A stretch of 64,000 bases of DNA, from assembly GCA_033239125.1 (NCBI GenBank), contig BSWB01000007.1:105778082-105842081 (forward strand). The letters are read 5' to 3'. Numbering within the stretch: the stretch's first letter is position 1; every line of letters starts with the position of its first letter. Below the pieces are notes generated by a model. That model did not search any database. It was given only the letters and a program-made list of their open reading frames with translations, and was not told the origin of the DNA. Positions 1 to 10,559 of this stretch are shown in pieces. The translations under genes and the position numbers were made by a program. Source of the DNA: Fagopyrum homotropicum (Eukaryota; Streptophyta; Magnoliopsida; Caryophyllales; Polygonaceae).

Positions 1-391
1 CCTGATCTCCTTCACCGCTAGCTTGTAATTTGAGAGCTTTTTTATGACAACCATCAAACTTACCAACAGTGTTGTTTAGCTTATGTCATCTATACTTGAT
101 TTTGTTTTTGTCTCGAGGAACTTGATGAGGCTTCCTCCGCTGCATGTAGTTTCTAGTAATTTGACTCCAAAATGCCGCTGAAGTTTGACAATTGCCATCA
201 ATCGAATTAGTCCTAAAATTTATATAACCAGCGATGAGCAACAAATCATCTTCACGAGTCCAATATACACGCTCACCTCCATCATCGTCACCACCACCAC
301 CACCACCACTACCACTATCATTATCACCACCACCTCCATGACGACCACCACCACCGCCACTATTAGAACCATAACCTCCACCATTCCGCAT
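1..391 (-). pseudogene. SANT/Myb-like (NAM-associated type) protein remnant, cut by window edge
   Basis: Reading the minus strand from 391, a glycine/aspartate-rich N-terminus (encoded by a CCA/CAC-rich repeat at about 285-375) is followed by WTREDDLLLIAGYINFR and then a helix-rich stretch ending KNKIKYR. A TGA at 88-86 stops the frame, but the same frame continues with HKLNNTVGKFDGCHKKALKL to the window edge. In the plant family this resembles (Myb/SANT-like proteins often annotated as NAM-associated or mis-named glutathione S-transferase T3-like, many derived from Harbinger transposon accessory proteins) a Trp normally stands at the stop, so TGG to TGA is the likely change. DNA-binding role is inferred from family only. 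The downstream part lies outside the window, so I cannot say whether other breaks exist. Confidence 0.6.
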
Positions 392-431
392 CTAAGATGG
401 TGATTTTGTTTGGCTTCACCTAAGAAAGGAG

Positions 432-656
432 CATTTTCCATCTTACCGCAAAGGCAAGCTCTCGGACCGTGGTGATGGACCACTCCGCATCATATCTCAC
501 CATGACCCAAATGCCTACAAGTTAGAGCTTCTAGACACCTACGGAGTTCACCCAACGTTCAATGACAAGGATCTTCCCCCTTATGTTAAGCCCCTATTCG
601 ACAATGGTGAAACGGGAACGTTTCAAATCCAAGATGGGGAACTGATGCGCCCTTGA
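432..656 (+). pseudogene. Ty3/gypsy polyprotein C-terminal remnant
   Basis: An open frame with no upstream start reads as the tail of a gypsy integrase: FPSYRKGKLSDRGDGPLRI, then NAYKLELLDTYGV and FNDKDLPPYVKPLFDNGE, ending at TGA 654-656. In plant gypsy polyproteins this block follows the integrase core and precedes the end of the polyprotein. Nothing of the reverse transcriptase or integrase core is present upstream; position 431 abuts unrelated sequence. It is therefore a short remnant of an old copy. Lineage cannot be fixed from this tail alone. Confidence 0.65.
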
Positions 657-859
657 CCACCATGTCCGTAGAAGAAGAGGATGAGACATTGCGGGTTCAT
701 TGCGATGGAGCACTCGCTCGCTCCCGTGTCAAAGCCATCGACACGGCTTCTGTCTCCTTCATTGCCCACACCTTTGCTTGTCACGGACACGTTAGTGGCA
801 TGCCATGTCTTTATTCCAACATGGCATGAGGTATGCCAATTCGACAACGTTTCGAATAT

Positions 860-1170
860 TTTCCTTCTTTTGCATTTTTAATAATAATAGTCTTTTTTTT
901 ATTTCCGGAACTTAATTTTCGACTTTAAGATTAGACTTTTGGTTTCGGAATTTAATTCGGAAACTTAATTCCGAACTTAAATTCCAAACTTTCACATTTT
1001 AGGCTTTTTATTTTCGGAACTTTAATTCCGGGTTTTATTTCCGGCATTTAATTTCCTAGACTTGGTTTGACCACATCCACTATATAAGAGATACTTGACA
1101 TATTTGTAAATCATGTTCAATTTTAATCAAGTATATTTGAGAAGCATTTCATTATTCGTGATTTTGGGTA
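860..1170 (+). other. AT-rich LTR-like segment with TATA box
   Basis: Between 885 and 1065 a short motif close to TTTCGGAATTTAATT recurs about seven times in degenerate form. A clear TATATAAG lies at 1081-1088 in the context CCACTATATAAGAG. At about 1167 the sequence GGGTATCAAAGCTCC resembles a degenerate initiator-Met primer binding site. Its position just after a gypsy polyprotein tail suggests a decayed gypsy LTR, but I found no second copy or target duplication, so this is an inference. 1171-1475 shows nothing I recognise. Confidence 0.3.
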
Positions 1171-1479
1171 TCAAAGCTCCCTCCTCTTGAAGTTCTTCTT
1201 TTGGATCTTTGATCCAAACTCACCCACATTCGAGTATTCTTCAAGAATCAACTCAATCGATTCACTTCAAGGCTTGATCGATCAATCTAGATCGAATCAA
1301 CCCCTCAAATTCCGGCTTCATCTCTAAGATTCCGCAATCCATGTTCAACCGTTCGAACGCATCCACACATCAACTAATGAATAGTTGACGCTCTAGCTTG
1401 ATCTAGATCCATAATTCTTCCTTAACGTGTCCAAGGACGCATTAGAAATGCTTCCGAATTTCCATACAAGACCAGGACA

Positions 1480-2765
1480 TGCCCTGGTACGGTGATATTG
1501 TAATCTTCTTAGTTTGCAACGAGTTGCCTCATGGACTCACATATAACAAAATAAAAAGTTCTACAAGAACGTCAATTATTACTTTTGAGAGAAACCCTTC
1601 AAGTACAGTAGAGGCTCTGACGACATGTATGGAAGATGTGTCCCGGAAGAAGAACATCCAATATTATTGCCCATTGTCGCTCCCATCCGACAGGTGGACA
1701 CACCAATACCGTAAAGGCAATCGCTAAAATTATTCAATGTGGTTTCTTTTGGCCTACTCTGTTTAAAGACGTGCGTAAATTTGTTGTTGTATGTGATTCT
1801 TGTCAAAGGAAAGGTAACATGTCAAAGAGGAATAATATGCCTCTAAACAACATCCAAGAGATCAAATTGTTTGAGTGTTGGAGAATTGAGTTCATGGGAC
1901 CATTCCCTCCTTCTGGACGCTACAACTACTTCTTGTTGTCGTTGATTACGTGCCTAAGTGGGTAGAAGCAATTGTCATTCCCACATATGACGCACATGTA
2001 ATCTCAAAGTTCATCAAAGAAAACATTTTTACAAGATTCGTAGTTTCAAAAATCATCATTAGTGACGGTGGCTCCCATTTTGTTGAAAGACAGTTTGGGA
2101 TCCCGTTACAAGTATGGGGTGCATCATACAATTTCTACACCATATCACCCTCAAACTAGTGGACAAGTTTAAGTTTCCAATAGAGTGATAAAAACATTCT
2201 AGTGAATATAGTGTCTTAGTCCCGAAAAGTTTGGATCTCAAAGCTTCACGACGCTCTTTGGGCCAACCACACTACATTCGAGATCCCTATCGGACATCAC
2301 CTTTTCGTCCTATTTGTGGAAAGCTTGTCACTTTCCAATTGAACTCGAAGACAAAGCCATATGGGCTCTCAAGTATCTGAATTTGAACCTAAAGGACACC
2401 AGAGAGCTTTGTCATTTTCAAATACAAGAACTCGATGAAATTCGACTTGATGGTATGAAAACGCGAAAATCTATAGAGAGAAGACAGAGAGATGTCATGA
2501 CGCTAGGATACTACTAAAGAAATTCAAAGTAGGTGACCTCGTGCTACTATTTCAATCCAAATTGAGACTATTTCCAAGAAAGCTGAAATCCCGATGGATG
2601 GGTCCCTATTGAGTATAGAGAGTTCATCCTTTCGGTGAAATAGATATTGGTGATGACAAAGAAACTTTCAAAGTAAATGGGCATCGCTTGAAACACTACA
2701 TTGTTGGAGCCTTCCCGAATGATATTCAGAAAGAATTTCTCGACGACCCCACCATCATCTAACCT
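1480..2765 (+). pseudogene. Athila-like Ty3/gypsy integrase remnant
   Basis: Read across several frames, this matches the integrase half of an Athila-type polyprotein. The zinc-binding HHCC segment is visible as HPTGGHTNTVKAIAKI followed by CDSCQRKGNMSKRNN. The core begins with WRIEFMGPFPPSGRYNYFLL and continues through IISDGGSHF. After about 2300 come KACHFPIELEDKAIWALKYL and then VGDLVLLFQSKLRLFPRKLK and TFKVNGHRLKHY. At least five stops or frame changes interrupt it (for example near 1965, 2159 and 2517), so it cannot be expressed as one protein. The order of segments is normal and there is no large internal deletion. The host repeat extends downstream, where an Athila-like ORF follows at 3826. 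Confidence 0.75.
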
Positions 2766-2789
2766 CATTACGGTCAAGGTAATGACCTT

Positions 2790-3825
2790 AATGGAGTGCT
2801 ACTTAGGAGGCAACCAACGCGTCTCTCTCTCTCTCTCATAGATCATGTCGTAACAATGCTATATTTCTATGTTTGCAAGTCAAGAACACACCTTGAGTTA
2901 TCAACAAAGAAGAACCATCAAGAAAATCGAGGAAACAATGTCATCTTTAGACCAAGAGGCTTCTCTACGTCAAGCCAAACGGCTTCCATATTGTCGCTTG
3001 GCCAATTTTCCCAATTAATTCGTAAAAATCAAATTAATTTAGAGAAAAATTATTGCAAGCAGCGTTTTTACCAGACTTCCAAACGGGCTCAAACAGTTTC
3101 CAAACGGCTTGTGAAACGTCATACAACCCGTCGCATGGCCGTTTGGATCATAAATTAATTTTGAAATAAAAATTACCGCAAGCAGGCTTTTCGGAAGCGG
3201 CTTCCAAACGGCATCTATACGGGCTATCCAGACGGCCTGTAAGCCGTCTGCCGGGCTATTTTGAGTCCGTTTTAATCACGGAAAACAGATTAAACGAGGG
3301 TTTTGGCTTTCTCCTCACTTTTTCTTTCCTCTCAAAAACTACTGACAGGTTTGTGCTCCTCTCCCTCTAATTTTCTTGTTTTTCATATGATTTTTGCAAT
3401 CTAGGTATGAAATTGAACCTTATTTCTATATTTGAGCTTTATGAGAGTAATGTCCTAACTTGAGTATTTTGGATGACATTTGAGTTTTTATTGATTGTTC
3501 TTCATATGTTTGTTGTTGATTTACATTATTTGATCCATTTCTATGATTGTTGAGCATTAATTTGCGCTATTTTGATTATTATACCGTTTTGAAATTTTTT
3601 GCCCTAGGAATGTCTTGATGAGAATTTGAATATTTGATTTTAGTATTTTCGGGTTATTTAGTTATGTTTGATTATCGTTCTTGAACTTTATTGATTGATT
3701 AATATGCTTTGGATTGACATTGGTCGATATTGAGTTTACGAGGAAGTTATGGTGAATTTCATTTTTATTTTCCCGTAATTTTTGCTTGATCTATACTAAT
3801 TCTTTCAAATTGTTTTGTCTAGAAA
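2790..3825 (+). other. Non-coding spacer downstream of Athila pol
   Basis: The spacer starts with CTTAGGAGGCAACCAACGCG, a purine-containing block typical of the region just after Athila pol. From 2970 to 3250 the motif CCAAACGG or CAGACGG recurs about eight times, giving a patch of short degenerate repeats. The rest, 3260-3825, is T-rich with no open frame above about 60 codons that resembles anything known. It is probably the intergenic region between pol and the next ORF of the same element. Confidence 0.4.
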
Positions 3826-4335
3826 TGTTTCCAAGACGTGCTCGAAACGGTGCTCCCGAACAATGCATATCATGAACGAGTAAAAACGAGTTCATTCCGT
3901 TTATCGATCTTTATGAATGAGACCAACACATTACATTGATATGGGAATGATTGATGCCATCAACGGTTGAGAAGGCCTCGAGTGGCTTGCAAACAATGGA
4001 GATTTCTTGAATTACATGACTGCGCCATTTATCAACTATGTGGAGCCGACCCTTGAGTTTCTGTCATCATTCTACACTGATGTCGTGGGGCACATCCTGA
4101 ACGGCCTAGTCAAATTAAAACTCCTTGGATAGGCTCTTGAGATGACCGTAGAAAAGTTCAATTCACGCTTCGGGGTTCCTTCTGGTGGTATGTGCGTTCT
4201 ACCCCCCGAGGTATATGAACATATCACCTTCTGGATTTGCCTTGTAGATACACGTGTTGTTTGGGGTCTTCCCGGAATAAAGGCATCACGGATTCCCATC
4301 CATTGATCCAAATATTCCATTTCATCCTTTCCTCA
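3826..4335 (+). pseudogene. Athila-type ORF downstream of pol, 5' part (interrupted by solo LTR)
   Basis: In shifting frames the segment starts FPRRARNGAP and later reads WLANNGDFLNYMTAPFINYV, LEFLSSFYTDVVGHILNGLV and VEKFNSRFGVPSGGMCVLPP. These blocks resemble the ORF carried by Athila-lineage elements (the retrotransposon ORF-1 or env-like position); the assignment rests on memory of the family and on its place after the integrase. In-frame stops occur at several points (for example near 3982 and 4130). At 4335 it is cut by a Tekay-type solo LTR whose target duplication CCTCA is intact, so this ORF continued originally into 6804. Confidence 0.5.
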
Positions 4336-6798
4336 TGTAATAACCGGAATTTTGAGACTCTGTTAAACCCGAATTTAACCGATTTCCGAAACGTCAATCT
4401 TAAATAAATAAATACATAAATTAAATTAAAATAAAACGAGTGTTATTTCTATCATTTTATGTGACATTAATTCACATAAAATGACGAAACCTTGTAATCG
4501 GAAATAAAGCACGCACCTTAAAATAAAAAATAATAATAATTTAGATAATACGGAATTTAATTCCGTATTATATAACTTCCCGTACCTAACCAGAATCCGT
4601 GCGAGCAACGAGTTCCTATTTCCGTTCTAATAGGAGAGCAGGCCGAATGACCCACTAGCAAGCCCACATATCCTATTCAGCCAGCCCATTTATTTAATTT
4701 ATCCTAATTCCCCTATTAACCCTAATCCTAACCTAATTAGTCTAATCTATCTCACCCTCCTGCCGTCTCCTGCTTCTCTCTCTCGCGACCTGAACAGACA
4801 ACAGCAACACACGCTGCCGCCGGATCCAATCTTGCAACGCCGCCACTGCATCTCTTCCGCTTCAACCGGAGACGTCGCCACCGAGCCTGCGCCGCCTTCC
4901 GCTGCAGTAGGTCCGGTAAGCCATCGCCTCCCTTTCCCTCGCTTTCTTCCTCTCGTTCCGCAATCGTTAACCACCGCGCCTTCCCTCGGCCTGCAGTAGC
5001 ACTGCCACCGGACCATCGTCTTCTCTGACGCCGAAGCCAGGGCAGCCGCAGGAGCCGCCTCTCACCGCCGGAACCTGGTAAATAACCGTCTTCCTCTTCC
5101 TCGTATTTTCCTTCTCGAACCAGCCTACAACTCGCCTTCTTCGATCTCGCAGTGACAACCCTTCCGGTGCTAACCCGGACACTGAATTGTCGAGCCCACT
5201 GCAGGAGTCCAAGGCAGGAAGAAGGTGCAACGACGAGCCGGTTGGGATCCCGGTGAACTACCCTGTAGAATCGAACCGGACTAGCATCTCCTTCGAGTAC
5301 GTGACGAGTGTGACGGTGCGTGTATACCTCATCTATATGCTTATACGTATAATACATTGTAACAGTAAATGAGTAAAATGAAAACGTGAATATTTATACA
5401 GTATATATATGCGTAGAGTTAGATATAGATATGCGAGGATGGACAAATTGTTATGTAGAAGTGCGGTATACGGGTATATATATATATGGAGGTATAAGTC
5501 GGAGTATGTGTAATTTGTATAGAAGCATGAGGATAGTAGACTCTTGTACCTATGTAGAATTTACTGGTGGGTACCATATTGGAGTAAATGGATATATGGG
5601 TTACGTATATAAGCACGAGTTTGGGACTACGGAATTATGTATACATATATATAAATACCGAGTAGTTACGGAAGTTTACGAGTTAAGGGAAGTAAGAGTA
5701 TGTACATGCCTATATATATATACACCTAGGTAAGAGTAGAGTGGTCCGAGCTGTAGCTTAGAAATTATTAGAACTATCAGAGAAAGAGACAAATCATGGA
5801 AAACAAATCCTAAAAGAAATTTAGTAGAACGCAAGAGTAAACTTTGAGAAATTTTGGCGTTAAGGGTAAAACGGTCTTTTACCGTAAGAAAGCTATTTCC
5901 GTAATTCCTTCGCATGAGGTTGGACATCGAGATGTGATTTTGATACACATGCCTTATTTGACAGGCGTTTGAGTTACCACGAGTACGGACTGTTTGAGAC
6001 GTGTTAGAGTGTATTTTGACTCAGGTAAGTCCTTGCGACTTACTTAGCCAGTTTCTGGATATTAGTTGAGTGGTAGTGGTTGTGTGTGCTATGTGCGTGT
6101 TTTAATAATAATAACTTGCTAGGACGACCGTTATTATTATGTTTAAGGCTCAAGTGTATGTATAACGGGCCGTGACATCACTGCCCAGCTCTGACAGGAG
6201 ACTGGGAGGTTCTCTATACCCAGACCAGGCAGGTACAAGGTGAGATGCATCGGATCCATTCCTGATGGTTACACGGGGGCGGAGGCGAGGTTTGGGAATC
6301 CCTCGTGTAACAAAAATAAGTATCATTAGCGTGAAAGAGTAACTTAACTCAAGATAATAAAATGGACTTGTTTGAAAGCATGATGGGTGTTTATATTTTT
6401 ATGTGTGTGTGTGCTACTATTATTCTTCTAATATTTAGATAACTAGCTAACGATTCTTCTTGTTGTGTTTTTAGATTTACCGCAGGTTAGATCAGCAGCT
6501 GAGTGATCCGGAAGTAGTGGTCAGCCGGATCTCCGTACTCCTTAGAGTGGGGGTTGGGGTTGTGTTTGTCTTTTCTTTCTTTTGGTTAAGACAATTGTTC
6601 GTTTCCTTTGTTTAAGTACTTTAGGCTGCTAGAACGTGTTGCATTCATTACCTTAAAAATACTATTTTATGAATTTCGGTTTTCCTTATTTGTGTCTTGT
6701 TGCAAGATCCTAGTAATATTGTTGTCAAACTGAGGTCGGAACCCACTGTGAGGTTCTAACCAGTAATGTCCCGAGTTCTGAGAATTCGGGGTGTTACA
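4336..6798 (+). mobile_element. Tekay/Del-type gypsy solo LTR A (2463 bp)
   Basis: The unit begins TGTAATAACCGGAATTTTGA and ends GGGGTGTTACA, and is flanked by the 5-bp direct repeat CCTCA at 4331-4335 and 6799-6803. No internal region remains, so it is a solo LTR formed by LTR-LTR recombination. The last ~650 bp (about 6130-6798) match the 3' end of every other Tekay-type LTR in this window, including AAGTGTATGTATAACGGG, GCTAACG, GAGTGATCCGG and the final GGGTGTTACA. The middle (4740-5310) is GC- and CT-rich and shows no similarity to the other LTRs. Open frames on the minus strand there (up to 201 codons) look like composition artefacts. Confidence 0.9.
4452..4484. repeat. Hairpin in 5' part of solo LTR A
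   Basis: TCATTTTATGTGA is followed after 7 bases by its perfect inverse TCACATAAAATGA. The same hairpin arms occur twice near the corresponding LTR end of solo LTR D (51572-51608 and 51626-51662), so the structure is conserved in the family although surrounding sequence is not. Confidence 0.75.
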
Positions 6799-6803
6799 CC
6801 TCA

Positions 6804-7194
6804 TGCTTGATCCTCAAGCATGACTTGACTAGAGCCATGACTGCCAATGAATTATTCATAATGTACTATTTGCTCCACAGTCTTCAACTTGAACTGAATG
6901 TAAATCATCTCGAATCGGATCCACAATCAATCTTCTAAATCAAATCAATGCTTCCTGAGATCTTCTCAACGCTCTAGAATGTAGCTTCAATGACTCCTTA
7001 GCTTCCTTAGCTCCATTTTGGTCCAAAACGTGCCATTTTACCTACAATTACAACGAAACTAGGTGTAGACCTCGATTCTTGCAAAGGTAGACAAAACAAC
7101 AATATAATCAAAGAATATACTTCCATACATGCAGATTTATGAAGATAAAACTTCTAAACCAATCCCAAAATATAGACTACAATACATGCTATCA
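6804..7194 (-). mobile_element. Athila-type remnant ending in a partial LTR
   Basis: From about 6940 to 7194 the sequence matches, on the minus strand, the first ~250 bp of the Athila-type solo LTR at 44207-45960: it starts (minus strand) TGATAGCATGTATTGTAGTC and includes AAAATGGCACGTTTTGGACC. Between 6804 and 6920 the plus strand could continue the ORF broken at 4335 (short stretch ELFIMYYLLHSLQLELNV), so the join to the LTR fragment is internal. The rest of the LTR is missing. No target duplication was found. Confidence 0.5.
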
Positions 7195-7195
7195 T

Positions 7196-7375
7196 AGGCC
7201 TTTTTGAAAAACTATAGTAGTAACTAGGCTTTTTAATGTTTCAATTAAGTAAATATACCCCAACCTTTTGTATTTATTTTCAAACTCTACACACTCTTCT
7301 CTCAAGGGGTACATTTACTAAACACAAAATTAGAAAAAGCCTAGTAAAACAAAGTGTTTCATCTTTTTTTGATGC
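7196..7375. repeat. Dispersed ~170-bp AT-rich repeat, copy 1 (MITE-like)
   Basis: ACTAGGCTTTTT at 7223-7234 is inverted as AAAAAGCCTAGT at 7334-7345. The same sequence recurs at 8844-9012 with few substitutions, including the shared internal stretch TTTCAAACTCTACACACTCT. Short inverted ends and small size suggest a miniature inverted-repeat element; the outer borders and target duplication are unclear. Confidence 0.5.
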
Positions 7376-8138
7376 TTCATATATACCCCTTAACTGTGTA
7401 ATCAAACACTGATTAACTGAAAATTGAGGTAAATATGAACCAAATCAGCCATCACAATGATTTGAATGATAATTGGATTGAACTTTATTTTACTTTACAT
7501 GTATATGTGTATATATTATAAATTTTTTACGAAGACTTGGGCTTTGCTAATTGAGTTCACATTATATATATATATAATTCTCTTTGACTATAACACGTTT
7601 GCTTTTCATAATTTAACTCAGATGTCTTTGATTGATCGGGTATAAAAATAAATCAAATATATAAATTTATTACAATAGGTCCAAATCAAACCGCAAAAAA
7701 AAGAAATTTTTTTTGTGAAACCTTGGACTAAAAACCAAACCTATAAATATTGGTTCGATTTGGACCGAAAAGCTGAAAAATTAAAAATATTTTGACCGAA
7801 AATTGAACCTAATAGAGACAATTTTGATTTTGAAGCTAAACGGTCCTAAAATTTAATAGGCTATAAACATTAAAATTATAAAATAAAAAGAACAATAAAA
7901 ATCAAGTATAATCATTATTCATCCATCCTTGCAAAATATATAACAAATATGAAATATTCAAATTGAATAATGTTAAAAAAACGAGAATAACCCTTGAAAA
8001 TTCATAAATCCACACTCTTCTACGGCATAAAAATGTTACCCGCTAGCAAAAAAAATTTCAAAAACCGGCCCTAACATAGTTACGCGTTAGCAATTGTCTA
8101 AATCTTAACCCAATAAACTACCGGTAACGTGTATATAT

Positions 8139-8175
<37 letters not shown>

Positions 8176-8843
8176 CTTATTTTATGAGTGTAACATATGT
8201 TCTCACTTGTTTCATCGCGATCTTAGCGGTTTTTCATCCAAAGAATATAAATTTCGTCTTATCCCACCAAAAAAATATCCGGAAAAAAATACGTGTCTTA
8301 CCTTTTTCGCCCCACTAGACTTTTCCCGCATGTATTGCAATTTAAAATTAAATAAAAAATATTTAGTGTTAATGAAACATACACAATGTTGTGAAATCTT
8401 CTAAATATTTTAAATACGATTAATTAATTAGAAGAATCACTAAGTGTTGAATATTTTTAATTACTCTAACCACTTATCCGATTAGATAATAATAAGAATT
8501 AATAACCGTTCAAATTTTATAAATTATTCTAACTATAAATAAGATTAATTAATCATTAGAATTATTTACCGTAAAAAATAATTGTACCCTTAATACATAA
8601 TTATATGGATAAAATTAAAAATTAATATTCAAAGTTAAAGTCAAGAAACGCATCAAATATCAATCAGCAAACAAAATCAAAATCTGAGTGGTTTGTGTCT
8701 GAACGGCTGTTATATAATCGATTAATCACTTTCATTGTTGGTGGTTATTTATAATTTTAGATTCGTCTCGTATGTAGATTGGGGATTCAAGTTAAATTGT
8801 TGTGTGTTCCAAGACAAAAACAAAAACGGGCAATTTTGGTAAC
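7376..8843. other. AT-rich intergenic sequence, no gene seen
   Basis: About 1.5 kb of AT-rich sequence with no plausible coding frame or RNA gene. It contains a CA/TA microsatellite (8130-8175) and, at about 7730-7850, a patch of GGTTCGATTTGGACCGAAAA-like repeats of the kind that is common and degenerate in plant intergenic DNA. Confidence 0.4.
8130..8175. repeat. Compound (TA)n-(CA)n-(TA)n microsatellite
   Basis: GTATATATAC is followed by about nine CA units and about eleven TA units. Confidence 0.9.
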
Positions 8844-9012
8844 TAGGCCTTTTTGAGAAACTAGAGTAGTAACTAGGCTTTTTAATTTTTCAATTAAGTA
8901 AATATACCCCAATCTTTTGTATTTATTTTCAAACTCTACACACTCTTCTCTCAAGGGGTACAGTTACTAAACACAAAACTAGAATAAGCCTAGTAAACCA
9001 AATTGTTTCAAA
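8844..9012. repeat. Dispersed ~170-bp AT-rich repeat, copy 2 (MITE-like)
   Basis: Direct-orientation copy of the repeat at 7196-7375. This copy has a fuller left end, AACTAGGCCTTTTTGAGAAA, and a right end AATAAGCCTAGT that is roughly its inverse. Confidence 0.5.
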
Positions 9013-9318
9013 ATAACGGGTTTAAGGGGAATTTATTAAATTTGTCGATCTAAACTATCGTACCACCACATTCGGATGGTACAAATTAATGAATGGACCT
9101 AAACGGATTGTATCTCTGCACATAAATTATATCCTCATTTTTTAAAATATTATATATTATTCTTGATAATTTACGAAAAATTTAAATTTAGTTTCGTTTT
9201 ATTTACGTTTCATATACGTATATTTTTTATTTGAAAATTTATGTAGACTTATATTTTTAATCTGAAAGTTTATATGTTTAATTTATATTATATATTATAT
9301 ATTATATTCATGTTTCAG

Positions 9319-9319
<1 letters not shown>

Positions 9320-9362
<43 letters not shown>
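9320..9362. repeat. (TA)n microsatellite
   Basis: About 21 uninterrupted TA dinucleotides; a second shorter (TA)n run lies at about 9455-9479. The surrounding 9013-9540 is AT-rich and shows no gene. Confidence 0.9.
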
Positions 9363-9366
<4 letters not shown>

Positions 9367-9541
9367 GATGGTCATATTTTATATTATTATTCTCTCTATA
9401 TATGTATATGAAATATTTAGATATTTAGTTACATATTATACATATTCATGTTATTGTTTATATATATATATATATATATGTAATTTTTTAATTTTAAATA
9501 TGTACTTTGTAGTAATATTAAGAATGAAAAGAAGGTTAATG

Positions 9542-9616
9542 TTCAGGTAAGGCTCTTTTATTGCGGTACGGCCGTACGGCCGTACCGCAGAGCGACACGT
9601 GTCCCGAAAAAAAAAA

Positions 9617-9653
<37 letters not shown>

Positions 9654-10142
9654 GGAAACTAATGAAAATTTATTTGAACTACCATGTTATAATTTATGCA
9701 CTATTTTCCTATAAACTTTGAACTATTCCTATATAATCCATGAACTATTACTTTTTAATATAATCCATGAACTATTCTATTATAATTCATGAACTATCCC
9801 ATAATAAGTTTTGAACTATTACTTTCACTCCTTTATAAATTTTTGCACTTTAAACTATTCTATTATAATTCATGAACTATTCTATTATAATTCATGAACT
9901 ATCCCATAATAAGTTTTGAACTATTACTTTCACTCCTTTATAAATTTTGCACTATGAACTATTCTATTATAATTCATGAACTATGCTTTTAGAAGTTATG
10001 AACTATTACTTAATAAGTTTTGAACTATTACTTTCAATCCTTTATAAATTTTACACTATGAACTATTCTATTATAATTCATGAACTATCCTTTTATAAGT
10101 TATGAACTATTCCATAATAAGTTTTGAACTATTACTTTTACT

Positions 10143-10179
<37 letters not shown>

Positions 10180-10247
10180 TTTCCGGGACACGTGTCGCCC
10201 TGCGGTACGGCCGCACGGCCGTACCGCAATAATGGGCCTTACTTGAA
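9542..10247. mobile_element. Foldback element with palindromic GC-rich termini (~700 bp)
   Basis: The ends are inverted copies of each other: left TAAGGCTCTTTTATTGCGGT, right the reverse complement of TAAGGCCCATTATTGCGGT. Each end contains a 28-bp palindrome (9562-9589 perfect; 10201-10228 with one central mismatch) built from GCGGTACGGCCG and its inverse, then CGACACGTGTCCCG, then a long A/T homopolymer (9607-9650 and 10150-10183). The interior is AT-rich and made of imperfect tandem copies of a unit containing TATAATTCATGAACTAT. There is no coding capacity. The inverted similarity extends to TTCA(G/A)GT outside the GGCYC ends, so the exact border and target duplication are not resolved. Superfamily not recognised. 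Confidence 0.75.
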
Positions 10248-10264
10248 TAATACCCTGAAAAGAA

Positions 10265-10424
10265 AGAGAAAAAGTTATTCTTGATGCTAAATAAAAAAAG
10301 GAGGCAACTTTAAAAATGAAAATACAAATTCAAAACGTTACGTCAGAGAAAAAGTTATTCTTGATGCTAAATAAAAAAAGGAGGCAACTTTAAAAATGAA
10401 AATACAAATTCAAAACGTTACGTC
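10265..10424. repeat. Perfect 2 x 80-bp tandem duplication
   Basis: 10265-10344 and 10345-10424 are identical as read, each starting AGAGAAAAAGTTATTCTTGA and ending AAACGTTACGTC. Perfect identity indicates a recent duplication. It lies just outside or at the lost left end of the CACTA element. Confidence 0.9.
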
Positions 10425-10559
10425 TCACAACACGCAGTCAAATCAAAAAATGAAAATATAAAAAGAGGGGACAACTTTAACCAAATCAGTCAGTCAAATC
10501 AAAAATTTAGGACAAATTATTTTGGGATGAAATTAAGTTGACGCTTTTTTTAACCTAGC

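Noticed and set aside
4752..5357. 201-codon minus-strand open frame, Arg/Gly-rich
   Set aside because: It lies wholly inside the GC-rich part of solo LTR A, runs antisense to the inferred LTR transcript, has no recognisable motif and overlaps other open frames, as GC-rich DNA often gives.
5386..5733. 115-codon plus-strand frame rich in Tyr, Val and Ile
   Set aside because: Produced by TATATA/GTATA-rich sequence inside solo LTR A; no domain and no gene context.
7196..9012. The two ~170-bp direct repeats considered as LTRs of a small retrotransposon
   Set aside because: They lack TG...CA ends, no PBS follows the first and no polypurine tract precedes the second; short inverted ends fit two separate MITE copies better.
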